From NCBI RefSeq assembly GCF_007474605.1, contig NZ_VHKL01000001.1, positions 798,382 to 862,381 on the forward strand: DNA of 64,000 nt, read 5' to 3'. This stretch comes from Rhodoligotrophos appendicifer. GTDB taxonomy: Bacteria; Pseudomonadota; Alphaproteobacteria; Rhizobiales; Im1. The position numbers were made by a program, and so were the translations under genes. Of this stretch, positions 52,078 through 61,393 are shown in pieces; positions within the stretch are counted from its first letter, which is position 1; each line of letters begins with the position of its first letter. Under the pieces are notes generated by a model, which was not told where the DNA came from, made no database searches, and worked only from the letters and a program-made list of their open reading frames with translations.

Positions 52078-52092
52078 TTGATCAAAGATCAA
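52078..52092. promoter_or_regulatory. Palindromic operator TTGATCAAAGATCAA, copy 1
   Basis: A perfect inverted repeat, TTGATC-AAA-GATCAA, lies in the 66-base gap between the GntR gene and the PLP-enzyme gene. The same 15 bases recur exactly at 59650-59664. Short palindromes of this size are usual for FCD-type GntR proteins. Confidence 0.7.
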
Positions 52093-52121
52093 ATCTGGAC
52101 GACGCTATAGGAACTCTTCAA

Positions 52122-53399
52122 ATGGCTCTCACAGGGCGAAAGTTCCCTCCGATGTATTCACTCCCGAAGCAGGGGCATGGCTGGCCCTGGATCGAATCCA
52201 AGCTCAATGCTTTCCGCGAAGGTGATATCCGATGGCAGGAGGGGCGCCTGCCCTACTTCGTGTGGTGCACGGACGAAGCGATACTCGATATACAGTCGCG
52301 TGCCTACCACCTCTACCATGTGGAGAACGGCTTGGGGAGCAAGCGCGCCTTCCCGAGCCTCGACCGGATGGAGACCGACATCATTGGCATGTGCCTGTCG
52401 CTTTTGGGCGGGGGGCCAGGGTCGGACGGCACGCTGACCTCCGGTGGCACCGAAAGTAACTTTCTTGCCCTGAAGACCGCCCGCTCTTGGGCGCGGGTGC
52501 ACCGACCTCATGTGACGCGCCCGAACATCGTGGCGCCCTCATCGATTCACGCCAGCGCGGTGAAAGCGGCTGAGTATCTGAACCTTGAGCTTCGAAAGAT
52601 TCCCTTCGACGACGAGTTTCGGTCGGATGTCGCGGCGATGGCGGCCGCGATCGATGATCAGACCATCCTCCTGTTCGGATCGGCACCGCAATTCCCAACC
52701 GGCGTGTTCGATAGGATCGGCGAACTGGCCGCGCTGGCTCAGAAGATGGATCTTTGGCTCCATGTCGACGCGTGCGTCGGAGGCATGCTCTCACCCTTCG
52801 CGCGTCGCTTGGGCCATCACATTCCGGACTTTGAACTGAGCGTTCCAGGTGTGAGGTCCTTGTCGGCTGACCTTCACAAATACGGATATGCGGGGAAGGG
52901 GGCCTCCGTCTTGTTGCTTGCCGATGGAGCCGATCTCGAACATCAGCGGTTTTCCTACGAGTGGGGCAGCGGGACTTACACGACCGATACGTTCCTCGGA
53001 ACCCGCCCCGGTGGCGCCGTCGCAGCGGCATGGGCGGTGATGCATTACTTGGGTGAGGCAGGTTATTTGGAGCGCGCCAAGATGGTGCTGGACACCGTGT
53101 CGGCATTGGCCTCGGGCATCGATGCCATCCCCGGTTTGCGACGCGTAAAGCCGCATGATCTGTGCATTCTTCTCTATGGCTCAGCCGAGCCTCGCCTCGA
53201 CATCAACGTGGTGGCCGAGGAGATGGGCCAGAAAGGCTGGTATGTCGGGCGGACGAGGGAGCCCTTCGAGGGCATTCAGCTGGCCATAAACCCCGAACAT
53301 CAACGGGTCATGCCCCAATATCTTTCGGATCTGGCCGCCTCTGTTGAGCAAGCGCGATCGACTCGCCGAACGGCAGAGTTCGACAAGTCCACCTACTAG
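52122..53399 (+). CDS. PLP-dependent decarboxylase/lyase (sphingosine-phosphate-lyase-like)
   Basis: A 425-residue fold-type I PLP enzyme. The glycine-rich start of the PLP domain is TLTSGGTESNFLALKTARSW (105-124), H143 stacks on the cofactor ring (PSSIHASAV), D216 contacts the pyridine N (LWLHVDACVGG), and K253 is the Schiff-base Lys (SADLHKYGYAGKGAS). The SGGTES and HVDACxGG signatures are those of sphingosine-1-phosphate lyase and related group II decarboxylases, here without a membrane anchor. The natural substrate is probably an amino compound handled by the neighbouring operon. It overlaps the convergent flavoprotein gene by four bases. Confidence 0.85.
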   Translation: MALTGRKFPPMYSLPKQGHGWPWIESKLNAFREGDIRWQEGRLPYFVWCTDEAILDIQSRAYHLYHVENGLGSKRAFPSLDRMETDIIGMCLSLLGGGPGSDGTLTSGGTESNFLALKTARSWARVHRPHVTRPNIVAPSSIHASAVKAAEYLNLELRKIPFDDEFRSDVAAMAAAIDDQTILLFGSAPQFPTGVFDRIGELAALAQKMDLWLHVDACVGGMLSPFARRLGHHIPDFELSVPGVRSLSADLHKYGYAGKGASVLLLADGADLEHQRFSYEWGSGTYTTDTFLGTRPGGAVAAAWAVMHYLGEAGYLERAKMVLDTVSALASGIDAIPGLRRVKPHDLCILLYGSAEPRLDINVVAEEMGQKGWYVGRTREPFEGIQLAINPEHQRVMPQYLSDLAASVEQARSTRRTAEFDKSTY

Positions 53400-55657
53400 G
53401 CGATTTGCGCTTGCGCAGACTCCCCCAGGTCGACCTGCAACAGATCGCCCTCGAGATCGAGGGACACCGTCTCTGGGACGACACTCGTCAATGCCAGAAA
53501 CCAGGATCGACCATCCACGAGCGCCGAGGCGGAGGAGACGAACCCGATGCATGTGTCGTTGGCCCAAAGGGGTTCGCCGCCGGCCAGCCGTCCCGCGACG
53601 CTGCCTCGGAGCAGTCCATGATCGAGGGCGGGCCGAAACCGCCCCCGATCGAGTGACTTCACGCCGCTCTGAGTCGGTAAGATGGAGGCGACGAGCTCTC
53701 GCCCCAGCCGAGGGATCGCTTTGCGGATGCGATCGGCCTCCAGGGCCGACTCTCCGATCCACTGGACGTCTGCCGATGATGCAAGCAGCTGATCCGCAAC
53801 ATAATTCGCGTATTCGCTGGCCATGAGCAGTATAACGGCTCCAGTCCAGGGATGCCTCATGATCCGCACCTCGGCACCGCCGATCTCGTGCGTCGAAGAT
53901 GTGCCTTCCGGCAAAGACGCTTTCGTCAGCACTTGGATGACTTCAACCGCCCGCGGGCCCTGCAAAGTGAGCGCAGCTAGACTTGAGTGATGCTCACGCA
54001 CCGTAACGGCTTCTGTGGCCTCGGGCCTGAGCAGCAGGGCGTCGGCGGTTTCCCGGGTCGCTTCGCCGATGGCCACGTAGCGGTCCGCGGAAATCCGGTC
54101 CACCAGCATCATCGACTCCACGCCCATTGCGCGGGATTGGATAAGTCCCATGTCGCACTCGCCCGGTTGTAGGGTCAAGCCGCCAAAGATCCGGGTCACC
54201 AGGGCCTCGGCCGCTGCGCCTTCGATCATGTAGCGCGAGCACGACGTTGTATCCGAAAGCCCCGCGCCTTCTGCCAACGTCTTCATTTCGGCAGCCAGAT
54301 CTCTGACGGAGACGGGTCGCTCCCAGCCCATGACGGCCCGGTGAACGGCGCCCGCCGCGTGAAGCCGGCAATGGAAGGGAGATCGCCGGAGGTTCCGGCC
54401 GCTCTCGAATTCCTTTTGAACCCGGCCGATACTGTAGAGATTGCCAGGGGCCTCGCTCACCCGTTCCCGGAGCCAGGACGGCCGGGAGTGGAATGGTGCA
54501 AAACGCGTGGGAGAAAACGGCGATAGGTCGGTGGGGTTGGGGATCCCCAAGATCATTTGCGCCAGCGCAAGAGATGAGCCCGCCGCATTGTTCACGCCGG
54601 CGGAGTTCATTCCCGCGAGCACGTAGAAGCCCGGAACCTCGGCTACGGGCCCCGCAATGAATCGCCCGTCTGGCGTGAAGCTCTCCGGGCCGTTGAGGAG
54701 CATTTTGACCTCGGCGCTTTCGAGAGCCGGGATCCGCTTGATGGCCTCCACCATATAGGGCTCGAATTGATCCCAATCTTCGGGCAGCAGGCCGAAAGCG
54801 AAGTCCTTCGGCAGCGCCTCGATGGCGATTGGCTTGGCGAGGGTCTCAAAGCATCCCAGCAGCAAGCCGTCGCCGTCTTCGCGGCCGTAGATCAAGCCGT
54901 CGGAATCTCTGAAGCTTGGCATGTCCCGGAAGACACCAGGAAACGGCTTGGTGAGAATATAGAAGTGCTCATTGGCATAGATCGGGAGCCTGACGCCGAC
55001 CATCTCGGCGATTTGCGGCGCCCATAGGCCCGCGCAATTGATCACCCTTGTGGTTTGAACCGTGCCGCGCGCGGTTTCGACAGCGCAGACGGCGCCACCG
55101 CTTCGATGAATGGACGTCACCGGCGCATTCTCCACCACGACGGCCCCGCGTGATCGTGCAGATTTGCTGAGGGCGGCAATGAAGTCGGTGGCATTGACCC
55201 GGCCGACGGTCGGCGTCCACAGCCCTCCGATGAGGTCGTCGACATTGAGGATCGGCAGCCGGTTCTTGATCTCCTCCGGTCCGATCCAGGTGCTCTCGAC
55301 ACCCCGTGCACGGGCCACCGCTTGAGTATGCTTCAACGCCCGCACGCGATCGTCATTGGTGGCCATCTGCACGCGCCCCGTGCGGCGCCAGCCAACCTCC
55401 TGCCCGGTCTCCGCGGTCAAACGACCGAACAGCTCCATGTTGTAGGAATAGAAGTCCAGAAACGCCCGCGTAGAGACATCGATCAACGCGATGTTGGCAG
55501 CCGAGTGCCACGTCGTTCCCGAGCCCAACTGATCGCGCTCGATGAGCAGGACGTCTCGGAGCCCGCATTCGACGAGGGCATGGAGCATCGCGGCACCCAC
55601 CACGCCGCCGCCGATCACCACGGCGTCGGCCTTCTCTGGCAATGTCTCGCTGGTCAT
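53396..55657 (-). CDS. FAD-dependent oxidoreductase with GcvT domain (dimethylglycine/sarcosine dehydrogenase-like), copy 1
   Basis: A 753-residue two-domain protein. The N-terminal FAD domain has the dinucleotide motif VIGGGVVGAAML (14-25) and TTWHSAAN, with H51 at the position of covalent FAD attachment in dimethylglycine dehydrogenase. FTPDGRFIAGPVAEVPGFYV precedes the catalytic core end, and LNGPESFTPDG is a family signature. The C-terminal part is a GcvT/aminomethyltransferase-like folate-binding domain. Enzymes of this type oxidatively demethylate N-methyl amino acids. It is the last gene of the potD-A-B-C-like operon, 10 bases after the permease. It shares clear homology with the 61394-63700 protein. 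Confidence 0.88.
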   Translation of the reverse strand: MTSETLPEKADAVVIGGGVVGAAMLHALVECGLRDVLLIERDQLGSGTTWHSAANIALIDVSTRAFLDFYSYNMELFGRLTAETGQEVGWRRTGRVQMATNDDRVRALKHTQAVARARGVESTWIGPEEIKNRLPILNVDDLIGGLWTPTVGRVNATDFIAALSKSARSRGAVVVENAPVTSIHRSGGAVCAVETARGTVQTTRVINCAGLWAPQIAEMVGVRLPIYANEHFYILTKPFPGVFRDMPSFRDSDGLIYGREDGDGLLLGCFETLAKPIAIEALPKDFAFGLLPEDWDQFEPYMVEAIKRIPALESAEVKMLLNGPESFTPDGRFIAGPVAEVPGFYVLAGMNSAGVNNAAGSSLALAQMILGIPNPTDLSPFSPTRFAPFHSRPSWLRERVSEAPGNLYSIGRVQKEFESGRNLRRSPFHCRLHAAGAVHRAVMGWERPVSVRDLAAEMKTLAEGAGLSDTTSCSRYMIEGAAAEALVTRIFGGLTLQPGECDMGLIQSRAMGVESMMLVDRISADRYVAIGEATRETADALLLRPEATEAVTVREHHSSLAALTLQGPRAVEVIQVLTKASLPEGTSSTHEIGGAEVRIMRHPWTGAVILLMASEYANYVADQLLASSADVQWIGESALEADRIRKAIPRLGRELVASILPTQSGVKSLDRGRFRPALDHGLLRGSVAGRLAGGEPLWANDTCIGFVSSASALVDGRSWFLALTSVVPETVSLDLEGDLLQVDLGESAQAQIA

Positions 55658-55667
55658 GGACGCACTC

Positions 55668-56486
55668 CTAGCTGGTTGACTTCGAGAGGGCTCGTCTATC
55701 GCGCGCTTCGATCATCTGGAACACGACGACCAGGAGCACCGAGATGACATTCAGCATGCTCGCGACGGCGGCGATGGTCGGATCCACCTGATCTCGGAGA
55801 TTGGTGAACATCACGCGCGTAAGGGTGGACTGTGATCCGCCACTGATGAACAGCGCGATGATGACCTCGTCGAACGAGGTGAGGAAGGCGAGAAGGGCCC
55901 CGCTGATGATGGAGAACCGCAATTGCGGAAGGACGATCAGGATGAATGAGCGGGCGGGGTTGGAGCCTAAGCTTTCAGCCACACGGACTTGATTGAGGTC
56001 GAAACTCTGCAGGCGTGAGAAAACCACCACCACGACGAAGGGGATGGCCATCATGGTGTGCGCCAAGACCAGGCCGGTCATTGTATTGACCAGCCCGATG
56101 CGGGCGTAGACATAGAAGATGCCGATGGCGATCAGGATCACCGGCACCGTGAGTGGCATCGTCAGCGCAGCGAGCAATAAAGGCGATAATCCGCGACCGA
56201 GGAGGCGCAGGCCGTAGGCTGCCAATGTTCCGAGAATGGTCGCGAAGAGCGCGGTGAAGATTGCGGCGGTCAAAGAGATCGCGGTGGCGTCCAACCAGGT
56301 GCCGGAATGGAAGTAGGTCGAGTACCATCTCAGAGACCATTCGCGTGGGGGAAACTCGAGAAAGTCTGAGCCCGAAAACGACATCGGCACGACGATCATG
56401 CTCGGAACGATGAGCAGCAGCATGATGATGCCGCCGAGGATATAGAGCGGAATGCGCTGTCGGGGGCGGACGTGATCCTCGTACAT
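55668..56486 (-). CDS. Polyamine-type ABC importer permease, PotC-like
   Basis: A 272-residue permease: six helices starting IPLYILGGIIMLLLIVPSMI, with the EAA-like loop VRVAESLGSNPARSFILIVL. The family is PotC/ModB-like of spermidine/putrescine or related amine importers. GGAGG ten bases before the ATG at 56486 supports this start, which lies just after the upstream stop. Confidence 0.85.
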   Translation of the reverse strand: MYEDHVRPRQRIPLYILGGIIMLLLIVPSMIVVPMSFSGSDFLEFPPREWSLRWYSTYFHSGTWLDATAISLTAAIFTALFATILGTLAAYGLRLLGRGLSPLLLAALTMPLTVPVILIAIGIFYVYARIGLVNTMTGLVLAHTMMAIPFVVVVVFSRLQSFDLNQVRVAESLGSNPARSFILIVLPQLRFSIISGALLAFLTSFDEVIIALFISGGSQSTLTRVMFTNLRDQVDPTIAAVASMLNVISVLLVVVFQMIEARDRRALSKSTS

Positions 56487-56490
56487 CGGG

Positions 56491-57375
56491 TTAAGGCCTC
56501 CTTCCCCGCCCAAGCATCCAGGCGATGGCGAGGACTGTCGTCGTCATCACTACGAGAATGAGCCCCAGGGCCCCTGCTGGCCCCCATCCGGCATTGAAGG
56601 TGACGCTGCGCTCGATCACCATGGAGATCATCTGCACACGTCCGCCGCCGAGCAGGGCCGGTGTAATGTAGAAGCCGAGGCACAGGACGAAGACGAAGCA
56701 AAGGCCCCCGAAAAGACCGGGGAGCGTCAGGGGGAAATAGACCTTCCAGAAGACCCGCATCGGTGTCGCACCGAGACTGGCCCCAGCACGAATATAGGCC
56801 CGATCGATCGAGCTCATGGTGGCGTAGAGCGGAAGGATCAGGAAGGGCAGCATGATGTGGGTCATGCCGATGACGGTGCCGACCTCGTTATGCATGAGTC
56901 TGAGCGGCTGGTCGATCAAGCCGGAATCCTGGAGTGCCTCGTTCAGGATCCCCCGCCTCGCCAGGAGAACCATCCAGGCATAGGTTCGCACGAGGATCGA
57001 CGTCCAGAACGGAAGGATCACCGCCAGCAGGCAGACTGCAGCGATCCTTGGCGGCAACATCGCCAGCATATAGGCGAGGGGGTAGCCGAGCAGGGCGCAC
57101 AGCAGGGTGACGATCAGGCTGATGCGGAATGTGGCCGCGAAAATCTTCAGCGTGGCCGGTTGCTCGGCAAGGAGAATGTAGTTCTCAGCAGACACTTGAC
57201 CCGCGGTATCGGTGATCGACAGCCAGGTCAGCCATCCGAAAGGCAGGATCAGCAACAAAGCTACGGGCGCCAGCGCCGGCAGGACCAGCAGCAGGAAGCG
57301 CCAGCGTTCCCGGCTGGTGACCCTTCGCAGCTGGTCCGGCGTCGGGCGATCGCGATCGAGCGTAGCCGTACTCAT
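56491..57375 (-). CDS. Polyamine-type ABC importer permease, PotB-like
   Basis: A 294-residue permease: FLLLVLPALAPVALLLILPF, then periplasmic loop, and the EAA loop IRAGASLGATPMRVFWKVYF. It starts by overlapping the ATPase stop (ATGA). With the PotC-like protein it forms the transmembrane pore. Confidence 0.87.
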   Translation of the reverse strand: MSTATLDRDRPTPDQLRRVTSRERWRFLLLVLPALAPVALLLILPFGWLTWLSITDTAGQVSAENYILLAEQPATLKIFAATFRISLIVTLLCALLGYPLAYMLAMLPPRIAAVCLLAVILPFWTSILVRTYAWMVLLARRGILNEALQDSGLIDQPLRLMHNEVGTVIGMTHIMLPFLILPLYATMSSIDRAYIRAGASLGATPMRVFWKVYFPLTLPGLFGGLCFVFVLCLGFYITPALLGGGRVQMISMVIERSVTFNAGWGPAGALGLILVVMTTTVLAIAWMLGRGRRP

Positions 57376-58469
57376 GACCGCCTCGGAACGAGAAGCGTGT
57401 CTCGGAATTCCAGCCCGAAAGTGACGCGATCCCCCACTTCGGGAAGTTGGCTGCGTAAGCTCGAGCGGTTCTGGATCCGGTACGAGAACTCCTGATGATT
57501 GGCCAGGGAGACCAGAAACAGGACACTCTCGCCCTGAAAGACCCTGTCGCGGACCATTCCGCTGAGGATGTTGAGAGTGTCTCCCGCAACGTCCTCGTCC
57601 GATCGGAGGTCAAGCCTCTCCGGTCGCAGGACCAGGGCATATTTGCCGTTCGCTTCGACCGGTTTCGGCAACCGCAGCATCGTGTCTCCGATCGTCGCAC
57701 GGTCTCCCTCGGCCTGGACCTCGATGAGCGAGGTCTCGCCGATGAAACTGGCGACGAACTCCGAAGCCGGCGCGTCGTAGATCTCTTCCGGCGACGCATA
57801 TTGCTCGAGGCGTCCACTGTTGAGAACAGCGACGCGATCCGACATGGTGAGCGCCTCCCTCTGGTCATGTGTGACGTAGACGATGGTCATGCCCAGCCGG
57901 CGATGCAGATGCCTGATCTCGATCTGCATCTTCTCCCGCAGGTTCTGGTCGAGGGCTGAAAGAGGTTCATCCATCAGCAGAATCGGCGGTTCGTAGACGA
58001 TGGCACGAGCCAGCGCGACCCGCTGCTGCTGTCCGCCGGACAATTGGCTGGTTGTACGCGAGCCGTAATCGGCGAGGTCGACCAGCGCGAGAGCAGCCTC
58101 CGCCCGCTTTCGGGCTTCCTCGGGTGGCACCTTGCGGGCGGCCAAAGGGAAGATGACGTTTGCCAGAACGGTCATGTGGGGAAACAGGGCGTAGTTCTGG
58201 AAGACCATGCCGATGCCGCGCAGATGGGGAGGCAGCAGCAGGACTTGGCGGTCCCCGAACCGTAGGCTTCCGACATCCGGCCGAACGAAACCCGCCATGA
58301 CCATCAGCAATGTCGTCTTGCCCGAACCCGAAGGCCCGAGCAGGGTCACAAACTCCCCGGCGCCGACGTGAAGCGAGATGTCGTCGAGCGCTGCGACGTG
58401 ACCATAACGTTTACTCACCCCGTCCACTTCAATCGGCAGAGGCATAGGTCGGGCAGAATCCATGTGCAT
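57372..58469 (-). CDS. Polyamine-type ABC importer ATPase, PotA-like
   Basis: A 365-residue ATPase: Walker A GPSGSGKT (45-52), Q-loop FQNYALFPHM, signature LSGGQ (143-147), Walker B ILLMDE (163-168), switch His in YVTHDQREA, and a C-terminal TOBE_2 domain. The start is one of two closely spaced ATGs (58469 or 58463). It is coupled to the potB-like gene. Confidence 0.88.
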   Translation of the reverse strand: MHMDSARPMPLPIEVDGVSKRYGHVAALDDISLHVGAGEFVTLLGPSGSGKTTLLMVMAGFVRPDVGSLRFGDRQVLLLPPHLRGIGMVFQNYALFPHMTVLANVIFPLAARKVPPEEARKRAEAALALVDLADYGSRTTSQLSGGQQQRVALARAIVYEPPILLMDEPLSALDQNLREKMQIEIRHLHRRLGMTIVYVTHDQREALTMSDRVAVLNSGRLEQYASPEEIYDAPASEFVASFIGETSLIEVQAEGDRATIGDTMLRLPKPVEANGKYALVLRPERLDLRSDEDVAGDTLNILSGMVRDRVFQGESVLFLVSLANHQEFSYRIQNRSSLRSQLPEVGDRVTFGLEFRDTLLVPRRS

Positions 58470-58547
58470 ACGACCCGCATTGATTGGGGTAGTAGGAAGG
58501 AACCGGGGAGCGACCGTTCGGCAGCTCCCCCGCAATCGAATGGAAGC

Positions 58548-59588
58548 CTATTCCTGGATGAATGCGTCCCACATGGGCTGGATCTTTGGCAGGTTCTTGC
58601 CCCACCATTCATCGTCCAGCGTTACCTGCAGCTTGTAGTTCTCGGGTGATGAATTGGTCGCGGCGGCAAGTTCCGGCGTAATCTTGCCTGTGTCGAAGGC
58701 CTTGCTGTTGACGGGGCCGTACTCGATCAATGCCGGCAAATTCGCCTGCAGATCCGCTGAGAGGATCAGATTGATGACCTTCATCGCCAGGTCTTTGTTC
58801 TTGGAGCCTTTTGGAACGACCAGGCAGTCCACGCCCAGCAAGCCTTCGTTGAAAGTCAGCGCAGCCTTCGCACCGGCCTTTATGACGGTCGACGCCCTGC
58901 CGTTCCAGATCGACTCCATGTCGACCTCGCCATCATTCAGGAGTTGCGCGGACTGGCCCCCATTGGTCCACCAAACCGTGATGTGCGGCTTGATTTCACG
59001 CAGCTTCTTGAAAGCGCGCTCGACGTCCAGAGGATACAGGTCGGCAGGCTTGACCCCATCGGCCATGAGCGCGATTTCGAGATTCGCATAGGGGCTGTTC
59101 TGAAGCGCACGATTTCCGGGAAACTTCTCGACATTCCAGAAATCGGCCCAGGACTTCGGCGGATTGTCGCCATACTTTTCAGTGTTCCAGGCGAGCACGG
59201 TGGAGTAGTAGCTCGGGCCGGCCACCCAGCTCGGCTTCACGAGCTTCTGGTCGACGCCGGACGCATCGATGACTTTGTAATCGAGAGGTTCCCAAAGGTT
59301 TTGGTCGGCGCCGAGCTGACAATCCTGAGCCCCGAGATCCGCGACATCGATCGCCACCGCGCCGGCATCCACCTGGACCTTCACCTCGTTCAGGGAGCTG
59401 ACGGTAACCTCCTTGACCTCGATGCCCATTTGCTTGGAGATCGGCTGAAGCTCGGCCTCTGAAAGTGCCTTCGCCCAAGCGCCTCCATAGGTGGCGACTG
59501 TAACCGAGTCTGCCGCCCGAACCGGTCCGACGGCTACGAGCGCGCTGAATGCGATCGTCGCCACGGAAGCAATTAATCTGACCCTCAT
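58548..59588 (-). CDS. Polyamine-type ABC importer solute-binding protein, PotD-like
   Basis: A 346-residue periplasmic binding protein: signal peptide MRVRLIASVATIAFSALVAV to about residue 27, then VTVATYGGAWAKALSEAELQ and WWTNGGQSAQLLNDGEVDME (family signature of PotD/AgaA-type binding proteins). The ATG at 59588 has GGGAG upstream, whereas a longer frame starts at 59657. The operator copy at 59650-59664 lies 62 bases before it. The real ligand is unknown; the operon content suggests an N-substituted amine or amino acid. Confidence 0.87.
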   Translation of the reverse strand: MRVRLIASVATIAFSALVAVGPVRAADSVTVATYGGAWAKALSEAELQPISKQMGIEVKEVTVSSLNEVKVQVDAGAVAIDVADLGAQDCQLGADQNLWEPLDYKVIDASGVDQKLVKPSWVAGPSYYSTVLAWNTEKYGDNPPKSWADFWNVEKFPGNRALQNSPYANLEIALMADGVKPADLYPLDVERAFKKLREIKPHITVWWTNGGQSAQLLNDGEVDMESIWNGRASTVIKAGAKAALTFNEGLLGVDCLVVPKGSKNKDLAMKVINLILSADLQANLPALIEYGPVNSKAFDTGKITPELAAATNSSPENYKLQVTLDDEWWGKNLPKIQPMWDAFIQE

Positions 59589-59649
59589 CCCACTTCTCCC
59601 TCGTCTGTTGCATTCTTTGCCGCGAGTTGTAAGAAATGCTATTTCGGAT

Positions 59650-59664
59650 TTGATCAAAGATCAA
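59650..59664. promoter_or_regulatory. Palindromic operator TTGATCAAAGATCAA, copy 2
   Basis: It is identical over 15 bases to the site at 52078-52092 and lies in the divergent gap between the potD-like operon and the N,N-dimethylformamidase-like gene. A single regulator, most likely the GntR/FCD protein, could control both promoters here. Confidence 0.7.
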
Positions 59665-59726
59665 GTGAACGAGGGGCCTTCCGGCGGGTTTGCTTCGCGA
59701 TTGATGGGCTCGATTTGGAGACCGAG

Positions 59727-61310
59727 ATGCTTGTTGGATATGTCAGTGACGAGCGCTTCTCCGCCCTGGCGGACGTATTGGTGGAGATTCAGGACGGCAG
59801 TGAGCAGGTCCTGGTCCGCTCAGGAGTGACGGGGGCGATCCATGCCGATCTTGCTCCTGGACAATACCGCATCTGGTTGGCGAAGCCCGGCTTTGGCTCC
59901 AAGCATGTCGATCTCTCTCTTCCATCAGCCGAACCGCACCAGTTCAGGCTGCTTTCCGACGCCGTCCTTGGCTATGTTTGGCCGAAATGGGTTCGGGTGG
60001 GCGAAACCGCCGAATTTCGGGTTCATTGCGCCGAGCCATATGAGCTCGAGCTCTGGCGATATGGCTATGCGAAGACGCTCATCCGCAAGATCGGCGCCTT
60101 TGACGAATTCGGACCGCGAGCCTGCATCCAGCTGCTTCCCGACGGAGACTTTACGCAGACCGGGGTGGCCTGGAACAAAGTTGGATATGGAAACCCGGTC
60201 TACAAGCAACTCATCGAGGCACCCGAACAGAGCGGGCTGTATTACTTCCATGTACGGACGAAGTCGGGCCGGACCTTCGCATTCCCCTGGATCGTCGCAC
60301 CGAAGGGTCCCGCTGCGAAGATCGCCATCCTGGCATCCAATATTCGTTGGAACGCGTATAATGGATTTGGTGGGCGCAACAACTACGTCAACCCGATTAG
60401 CCTTCCGGAGAAGCCGACGGTCAACGCCCGGCAGGACCTCGATCGCTACAGGATTGCGGACCATATCGACTATCTCTCGGATCACTACGATCCTCTGAGT
60501 TTCGATCGGCCGGAATGGATCAATGATGTCCCCCTCGACGCCAAGGTCACCGACATCATTGATGGCCGCTATGCCTCCGGAGCGGCGCCCGCGGAATGGC
60601 GGGTTCTCGGTTGGCTGGAGCGCGAGAATTTTCAGTATGATTTCTATGCTGAGACGCAGTTCCACGAGGGCGATCTAGAGCTTTCCGACTACCAGATTCT
60701 GATCATCAGCACGCATCCGGAGTATTGGACGCGTCAAATGTACTTCAAGCTGAAGGACTGGGTGCACAGCAGCGGCGGAAAGCTTCTTTATCTGGGCGGC
60801 AACGGCATCAATTGCGAAGTCGAGATGATGGGCGACAGGATGGTTTGCCAGAATGGCAACGAACGGGAGAGGGTGAAAGCGGGGGTGACCGACAGCCGGT
60901 TTCACGGCCGCGTCGAGAGCGAGGCCAATCTTCTGGGCGTGGTCTACACGCCGGCCGGCGTCATGACAGCAGCTCCCTACGAAGTGGTCGATCCCGACCA
61001 TTGGGTCTTCGAGGGGACAGGCCTCAAAAAGGGAAGCGTCTTCGGACGGCATACGCTGAACAGCCGCTGTCCCGGCGGGGCGTCCGGTCATGAGACGGAT
61101 AAGCTCTCGCCTTCGTCGCCGAAGGGAGTCCATGTCGTGGCGAAAGGCATGAACCCAGAGGACGGCGGCGCTCAGATGTGTCTGTACGAGACCGACTCCG
61201 GGGGAGCCGTCTTCTCGGCAGCGTCGATCACGTTCGGGGCAGCTTTGCTGGTGGACACCCACGCGAGCAGGATCACCTCAAACGTATTGAAGAGATTTTT
61301 GGAGACGTAG
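59727..61310 (+). CDS. N,N-dimethylformamidase large-subunit-like protein
   Basis: A 527-residue protein of the DmfA2 C-terminal family. An N-terminal beta-sandwich-like part (VLVEIQDGSEQVLVRSGVTG) leads into the core: ILASNIRWNAYNGFGGRNNY, then DYQILIISTHPEYWTRQMYF, LLYLGGNGINCEVEM and FSAASITFGAALLVDTHASR. In N,N-dimethylformamidase this subunit carries the mononuclear iron site and hydrolyses DMF to dimethylamine and formate. No small subunit (DmfA1) is seen nearby, so the substrate may be another amide. GGAG precedes the ATG at 59727. The flavoprotein gene follows on the same strand. Confidence 0.82.
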   Translation: MLVGYVSDERFSALADVLVEIQDGSEQVLVRSGVTGAIHADLAPGQYRIWLAKPGFGSKHVDLSLPSAEPHQFRLLSDAVLGYVWPKWVRVGETAEFRVHCAEPYELELWRYGYAKTLIRKIGAFDEFGPRACIQLLPDGDFTQTGVAWNKVGYGNPVYKQLIEAPEQSGLYYFHVRTKSGRTFAFPWIVAPKGPAAKIAILASNIRWNAYNGFGGRNNYVNPISLPEKPTVNARQDLDRYRIADHIDYLSDHYDPLSFDRPEWINDVPLDAKVTDIIDGRYASGAAPAEWRVLGWLERENFQYDFYAETQFHEGDLELSDYQILIISTHPEYWTRQMYFKLKDWVHSSGGKLLYLGGNGINCEVEMMGDRMVCQNGNERERVKAGVTDSRFHGRVESEANLLGVVYTPAGVMTAAPYEVVDPDHWVFEGTGLKKGSVFGRHTLNSRCPGGASGHETDKLSPSSPKGVHVVAKGMNPEDGGAQMCLYETDSGGAVFSAASITFGAALLVDTHASRITSNVLKRFLET

Positions 61311-61393
61311 ATCCAGGGACGCTCGTAGGAGGTGTCTCGGAATGTGCGTCGATACCGCTATGCGTCAAGACTGTTCTCAAGGGGAGCAAGCAT

